Origin: a bacterium
Lineage (GTDB): Bacteria; Auribacterota; UBA6266
Length of the DNA: 10,024 nucleotides
NCBI GenBank assembly: GCA_023228325.1
Contig: JALOBK010000008.1
Coordinates: 1-10,024 of the forward strand
Direction of reading: 5' to 3'
Shown: positions 6,054 through 10,024 of the stretch, one piece after another
Layout: each line of letters begins with the position of its first letter
How positions within the stretch are numbered: the stretch's first letter is position 1
Notes under the pieces: model-generated
Database searches by the model: none
What the model saw: only the letters and a program-made list of their open reading frames with translations
Told to the model about the DNA's origin: nothing
Translations under genes and position numbers: made by a program

Positions 6054-7385
6054 CTACGGGCATTCTACCTCAAATCCATTGAATTTATAGAATTCATTCC
6101 GTAGTTTCCATTCATTTTCTAGTTCTAGAAAGTTAGTATCCAAGAAATCTATAACGACCGGACTTTGTTTATTTTTATCTATTCTTAATATTCTTCCAAT
6201 TGATTGTTCGATATATGTTGGACTTACCACCGATGATAAAAATAATAGAGTGTCTATAGAACTTTCATCTATTCCCTTATAGCACATAGTATAATTAGAA
6301 AGTATTATTTTTTTCTTTAATTCATCCCTACTTGCTTTGGAAATGAATAATCCTATTTCTGATTCATCAATCTCATATTTTTCAATTAGAATTGTTCTTA
6401 TTGTTTTTAAATATTCATTTTTTAATCCAGATAATACAAGTATTTTTCTATTTTTATCATATGCATTTTTCAATAATGATGTCACCATATTTATATAATC
6501 GGTTCTTTTTAATAATTGTCTATAGTATTTTCTCTTGTCGAATCTACCACGCCACATAATATATTTTCTATAATTACTATCAAATTTTGATTTAAATTTT
6601 ATAACTTTTATAATTGGTTTCAGCTCATATATACCATGAGAAAATATATTGTTGCTTAACCAAGATTTAATTGCTATTTCTCTATACAGATTTTTATATG
6701 GAGTGGCACTCATGCCTATTAATCTTTTCGAATAACATTTCCCACATACAGTGGTGAATGTTTCTGGTCCTATTATACAATGAACTTCATCAAAAAATGT
6801 TACACCAAAATTAGAATTTTTCATTAATTCATCAAATTTATTTTCATCTTTTCTTATTTTTGCCAAAAAACTTTGAACAGTTGAAATTATAATTGGAAAA
6901 TCAAGACACATTTTTTTATCAAGAATCCCAATGTCATCTTCTTTTAAATCGGAATGTTGTATAAATCTTTCTATCCACTGGTCAGCCAATGATAATTGAT
7001 CTACAAAAATTAATGCCTTTTTCTTTAACATACTTATTGATTTAATAGCAACAACAGTTTTTCCAAATCCTGGAGGACATTTTATTATGCAACAATTATT
7101 TTTGATTATAAAGTCAACCGCATTTTTTTGAATTTCATTTCTAAAAATAACAGTATCGCCCATAATAATATTTTCACCATCAATTGAATTGTTTTCAATA
7201 TCCGGCTTAACTATAAAATTTCTTGGTAATAATAATTCTTTTGATGTTTCACCGTATAACTTAACAGTTTTTGCTTTGGATGTTACAAATTCAAAATCCA
7301 ATCTAGTTAAAGAATCGGTAATAAATTTATATTCATCCCTAGTGATCTCAGATTTATTTACATGCAACCAAGAATCAATATACAT
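6054..7385 (-). CDS. Superfamily 2 DExH-box DNA helicase (UvsW / T5 D10-like)
   Basis: This is an ATP-dependent helicase of 443 residues. A short N-terminal domain ends with LLLPRNF at 51-57, a feature often seen in this phage helicase group. The motor motifs follow: FRNEIQKNAV at 81-90 (Q-motif position), Walker A CPPGFGKT at 103-110, motif Ia around ALIFVDQLSLADQW at 124-137, Walker B DEVH at 199-202 and motif III SAT at 226-228. The second RecA lobe has KILVLSG at 314-320, motif V around YKGIDESSIDTL at 369-380, and motif VI QSIGRILRI at 394-402. In T4, UvsW unwinds branched DNA and R-loops to switch replication to the recombination-dependent mode; T5 D10 is similar and lies near the SbcCD-like genes, as here. 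The ATG at 7385 follows AGGAG eight bases away, and that site overlaps the stop of the SbcC-like gene. General helicase assignment is very safe; the exact substrate is inferred. Confidence 0.93.
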   Translation of the reverse strand: MYIDSWLHVNKSEITRDEYKFITDSLTRLDFEFVTSKAKTVKLYGETSKELLLPRNFIVKPDIENNSIDGENIIMGDTVIFRNEIQKNAVDFIIKNNCCIIKCPPGFGKTVVAIKSISMLKKKALIFVDQLSLADQWIERFIQHSDLKEDDIGILDKKMCLDFPIIISTVQSFLAKIRKDENKFDELMKNSNFGVTFFDEVHCIIGPETFTTVCGKCYSKRLIGMSATPYKNLYREIAIKSWLSNNIFSHGIYELKPIIKVIKFKSKFDSNYRKYIMWRGRFDKRKYYRQLLKRTDYINMVTSLLKNAYDKNRKILVLSGLKNEYLKTIRTILIEKYEIDESEIGLFISKASRDELKKKIILSNYTMCYKGIDESSIDTLLFLSSVVSPTYIEQSIGRILRIDKNKQSPVVIDFLDTNFLELENEWKLRNEFYKFNGFEVECP

Positions 7386-7396
7386 TCCACTTTCTC

Positions 7397-9784
7397 CTAA
7401 TCAACATCTATTATTTCATCATAATCTTGGGATTTCCAAAATGTATTATGTGTTATTAAATAACAAGATTTTTCTTCACTGAAATCTTTCATTAATTTAA
7501 CTGCGTTAGTTCCATTATCATCATCGAGATTATCAAATACCTCATCAAAAAATATTACGTTAGAAATTAGATTCGATCTTGATAATGCAAGATCATATAA
7601 CGAAAACATCATCGCTATATCAATTATTCTTTTCTCCCCACCACTAAGTTTAACAAATTTTGTTTCTTTATTCTTATCTCCATCACGATATATCTTGCAA
7701 CTTAATTTATTACGTTCTTCACCTTTCTGGGTATAATCTGTATTTTGAAGCATAACGTTAAAACCACAATTTAATTTTGTCAAATAATATTGCAATCTAC
7801 TATTTAGAAATGGAATGCTGCGTCCTATAATTAAATTTTCAATTCCCTGCCTAGAAAATGCTTCGAGCCAAAATTTATAATATGAAGAATCAGTTTCCAT
7901 TTTTTCCAAATTCTTTCCAAGCTCTACAATTCTATTCGTAATTTTTAATATCTCTTCAGATTTTTCATTTTTAATTTTACTTATATCGTTTTTTAATTTA
8001 TCTATACTCGATAAAGAATTTTTGAGTTTGGTTTCCACCGCAACATATTCTTCTTTTTTGATATTCAAAGTTTTCAACTCATCTTTTAATAATTCTATTT
8101 TTTCACTGAGAGTATTTGATATTTTTTTATGATTCTTTAAAATATTTTCTTTTTCGGAATCAATCAACTCCAATTTAGTTTTATATATTTTTCTTGTATT
8201 TTCAATTCTAATCTCAAATAAATTTCTTCTATTAGAAATTTCTATTTCTTTATCTTTTAGAATTTTCTCGTATTTTTTATTTATATTTTCTTTTATGTTT
8301 TCTAAATTTTTCTTTATTTCAACTCTAGAATTATTAAGTTCATTGTATTTATTTTTATCTTTTTCGGCATCATTGTAAAATTTTGTTTTTATCTTAAATA
8401 TTTCTTTTTCTTTATTTTCATTTAATTTTAAGATTTTTTCATTGAGTTCCTTTACTTCTTTTAATAATAATTTATTTTGTTTTTCCAAATTTTTTAATTC
8501 TTTATTAAATTCCGATATACATTCATCTAAACACTCTCTTGCACCATCATCCATTTTTCTCTGGCATACCGGGCATTTAGAATTTTTCTTGCTTTTAAGA
8601 ACCTCGTACTCTTTTATTTTTTTATTTATTTCAAATATTCGCATATCATTATTATTGAATTCTTTATCTTTTGGATATATTTCTTCCATTTGAATTCTGA
8701 CCGTTTCTTTATTATTTTCTTTTTCAAAATCAGATATAAATTTTGTTTCTTCTATTTTACGATTGTTTATATTTTTTGAGATTAATTCTATATCTTTAGA
8801 TATTTTGTCAATATCATCGTATTTATCTTTAGAACTACTTGAAATCTCATCATTTATTTTTGAATTCAAATTGTTTTGAACGGATATTAATTCATTGCTC
8901 AATTTACTTTTTCTATTATCTATCATTCTCTTTATATTTAGAGCCTTATTATTTATTCTATTTTTTTTATTTTTAAAATCTTCTTCGATATTAAAAATTT
9001 TATTATCAGAATTGTTTTTAGAATTTTGAGTTTCTTCCAATTCTTTCTCAATTTTTAATATTTTTTCTTTTATTCCATTTATGTCAAATGTTTTCAAAAA
9101 AGAATTAGAATTATCTTTAATTTCTTCCTGGTTCTTTATTTCATTTTCAACTTGGTTTAGCAGTGCATCATATTTTGATAATGTCATATCATAAATTATT
9201 TTTGTATCTTTTATTGATTGCTCACACCCTTCTTTTTCTTCTGATGTTTTTTCCATTTTTTTCTTACATGATTCACAATTATTTCTAATTTCATTAAAAT
9301 TCAATATCTTTTCAAATAAATCTTTCTGTTCTTTATCGGACATATCCAAAAATGTATTGGAAAACTGTTGAGGAAAAAATATTGTAGAAACAAACATATC
9401 ATAATCCCCGAAAATCTCGGATATCAAATCTTCTGTCTCACTGATACTTTTTCTAGTATAGTCAACATTATCCTTAAAAATCATTAGACTATTTTTTAAT
9501 TCATCATGTTTGATGGTTCTACGAATAAACCAGGAATTATTCATGTATTCAAAATAAACTTCTACTAAACAATTTCTTCCAGCTTTTTCATTTATTATAT
9601 CAGAATTTGTAAGATTACCACGAACAGTTTTTCCAAATATGCACCAAATGAGAGCTTCCAGTCTTGTACTTTTTCCGCTCCCATTTGGCCCAACTATCAT
9701 GTATAGCCCATTATCATAAATTTCAAATGTTTGTTCACTTATTCCCATGAAATTCTTTATAAAAATCTTTTTTAATTTTAGCAT
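7397..9784 (-). CDS. sbcC: SbcC/Rad50-like recombination ATPase (T4 gp46-type), with zinc hook
   Basis: This is the ATPase subunit of an SbcCD/Mre11-Rad50 complex, which processes DNA ends for recombination. The N-terminal head has Walker A GPNGSGKS at 32-39 and a Q-loop around FFPQQF at 136-141. Two long lysine-, glutamate- and asparagine-rich coiled-coil arms follow (about 160-400 and 415-650). They flank a zinc hook KCPVCQRKM at 403-411 (C404, C407) where two molecules can join. The C-terminal head has the ABC signature LSGGEK at 713-718, Walker B VIFFDE at 743-748 and the switch histidine H779. All catalytic parts are present. At 795 residues it is longer than T4 gp46 (560) and shorter than E. 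coli SbcC (1048), the difference being in the arms. The ATG at 9784 follows AAAGGA, and the start overlaps the preceding gene by 7 bases. The nuclease partner (SbcD/gp47) is not in the window and probably lies upstream. Confidence 0.95.
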   Translation of the reverse strand: MLKLKKIFIKNFMGISEQTFEIYDNGLYMIVGPNGSGKSTRLEALIWCIFGKTVRGNLTNSDIINEKAGRNCLVEVYFEYMNNSWFIRRTIKHDELKNSLMIFKDNVDYTRKSISETEDLISEIFGDYDMFVSTIFFPQQFSNTFLDMSDKEQKDLFEKILNFNEIRNNCESCKKKMEKTSEEKEGCEQSIKDTKIIYDMTLSKYDALLNQVENEIKNQEEIKDNSNSFLKTFDINGIKEKILKIEKELEETQNSKNNSDNKIFNIEEDFKNKKNRINNKALNIKRMIDNRKSKLSNELISVQNNLNSKINDEISSSSKDKYDDIDKISKDIELISKNINNRKIEETKFISDFEKENNKETVRIQMEEIYPKDKEFNNNDMRIFEINKKIKEYEVLKSKKNSKCPVCQRKMDDGARECLDECISEFNKELKNLEKQNKLLLKEVKELNEKILKLNENKEKEIFKIKTKFYNDAEKDKNKYNELNNSRVEIKKNLENIKENINKKYEKILKDKEIEISNRRNLFEIRIENTRKIYKTKLELIDSEKENILKNHKKISNTLSEKIELLKDELKTLNIKKEEYVAVETKLKNSLSSIDKLKNDISKIKNEKSEEILKITNRIVELGKNLEKMETDSSYYKFWLEAFSRQGIENLIIGRSIPFLNSRLQYYLTKLNCGFNVMLQNTDYTQKGEERNKLSCKIYRDGDKNKETKFVKLSGGEKRIIDIAMMFSLYDLALSRSNLISNVIFFDEVFDNLDDDNGTNAVKLMKDFSEEKSCYLITHNTFWKSQDYDEIIDVD

Positions 9785-10011
9785 ATCTCTTCCTTTCTCA
9801 TGAAGGATAAATATTTATCCAACGTTATTTTACTTATATTATTCATTTTATATTCTATTTCTGCAACACCTTCTCTGATTTTATTAGCATCTATTGATGC
9901 TGTAAATATTTTTTCAATTGAATATTGCTTTAATAAATTCTTCAGAATATCTTCTTTTAAATCTGGGATATTATCTATTAAATCCTTAACAATGAATTCT
10001 ACGTTATACAT
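9778..10011 (-). CDS. Small hypothetical protein, 77 residues or longer
   Basis: I do not recognise a family. The visible protein is mostly helical in appearance (VKDLIDNIPDLKEDILKNLL, then SKITLDKYLSFMRKEE), soluble, with no cysteine motif or membrane segment. Its last codons overlap the first codons of the SbcC-like gene by 7 bases, so translation of the two is likely coupled. The start is uncertain: no ribosome-binding site precedes the ATG at 10011, and the frame stays open through the last 13 bases of the window, so the gene may begin further upstream. Because it sits where a nuclease gene of an SbcD/SbcC pair often lies, a small partner of the repair complex is conceivable. It could equally be the C-terminal end of a larger protein, but it has no visible phosphoesterase motif. 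Confidence 0.65.
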   Translation of the reverse strand: MYNVEFIVKDLIDNIPDLKEDILKNLLKQYSIEKIFTASIDANKIREGVAEIEYKMNNISKITLDKYLSFMRKEEIC

Positions 10012-10024
10012 TTTATTTTTAAGA

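Noticed and set aside
7189..8693. Plus-strand open frames opposite the helicase and SbcC-like genes (7189-7482 and 8442-8693)
   Set aside because: They are rich in Phe, Leu and Ser as expected for the complement of Lys/Glu/Asn-rich coding sequence, and overlap well-supported genes.

Overview
This is an AT-rich, gene-dense segment in which every credible gene lies on the minus strand, so transcription runs from the high coordinates towards base 1. Neighbouring genes overlap, abut or are separated by only 11 to 49 bases. Most starts follow a strong GGAGG-type ribosome-binding site, and three of the best supported starts are TTG. Together with the gene content, this suggests a large tailed bacteriophage (Caudoviricetes) of a low-GC, probably Gram-positive host, though the host assignment is only an inference. 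I see no tRNA or rRNA gene, CRISPR array, insertion sequence, and no gene-free stretch over 300 bases.

In transcription order, the right-hand part (10011 to 6054) is a DNA recombination and repair block. It holds a small unknown protein, an SbcC/Rad50-type ATPase with a zinc hook, and a superfamily 2 DExH helicase of the UvsW / T5 D10 kind. The middle part (6041 to 4385) is a run of four poorly known small genes. These are a divergent ThiF/E1-fold Rossmann protein that lacks several hallmark residues, an 88-residue acidic protein overlapping its end, and two unrecognised proteins of 141 and about 137 residues.

The left-hand part (4369 to 491) is the highlight: a phage-encoded multisubunit RNA polymerase. 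A complete but very compact beta-prime subunit (885 residues in one polypeptide, with both zinc sites, the NADFDGD loop, bridge helix and trigger loop) is followed without any gap by a 406-residue protein. That protein corresponds to the N-terminal part of the beta subunit and stops just after the fork-loop / rifampicin-pocket region. The C-terminal part of beta is not in the window. The next gene (441 to 1, cut by the window edge) has zinc fingers and the tandem KYGVENV-type repeats of phage mobile-nuclease-associated proteins, so a mobile element may lie exactly at the break in beta.

The genes suggest a virus that brings its own transcription enzyme as well as T4/T5-style recombination functions. 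Having beta-prime in one piece with beta split differs from the well-known phiKZ and AR9 arrangement, where both large subunits are split. The small genes between the two blocks are the best local candidates for undescribed accessory functions, but nothing in their sequences proves a link to the polymerase.
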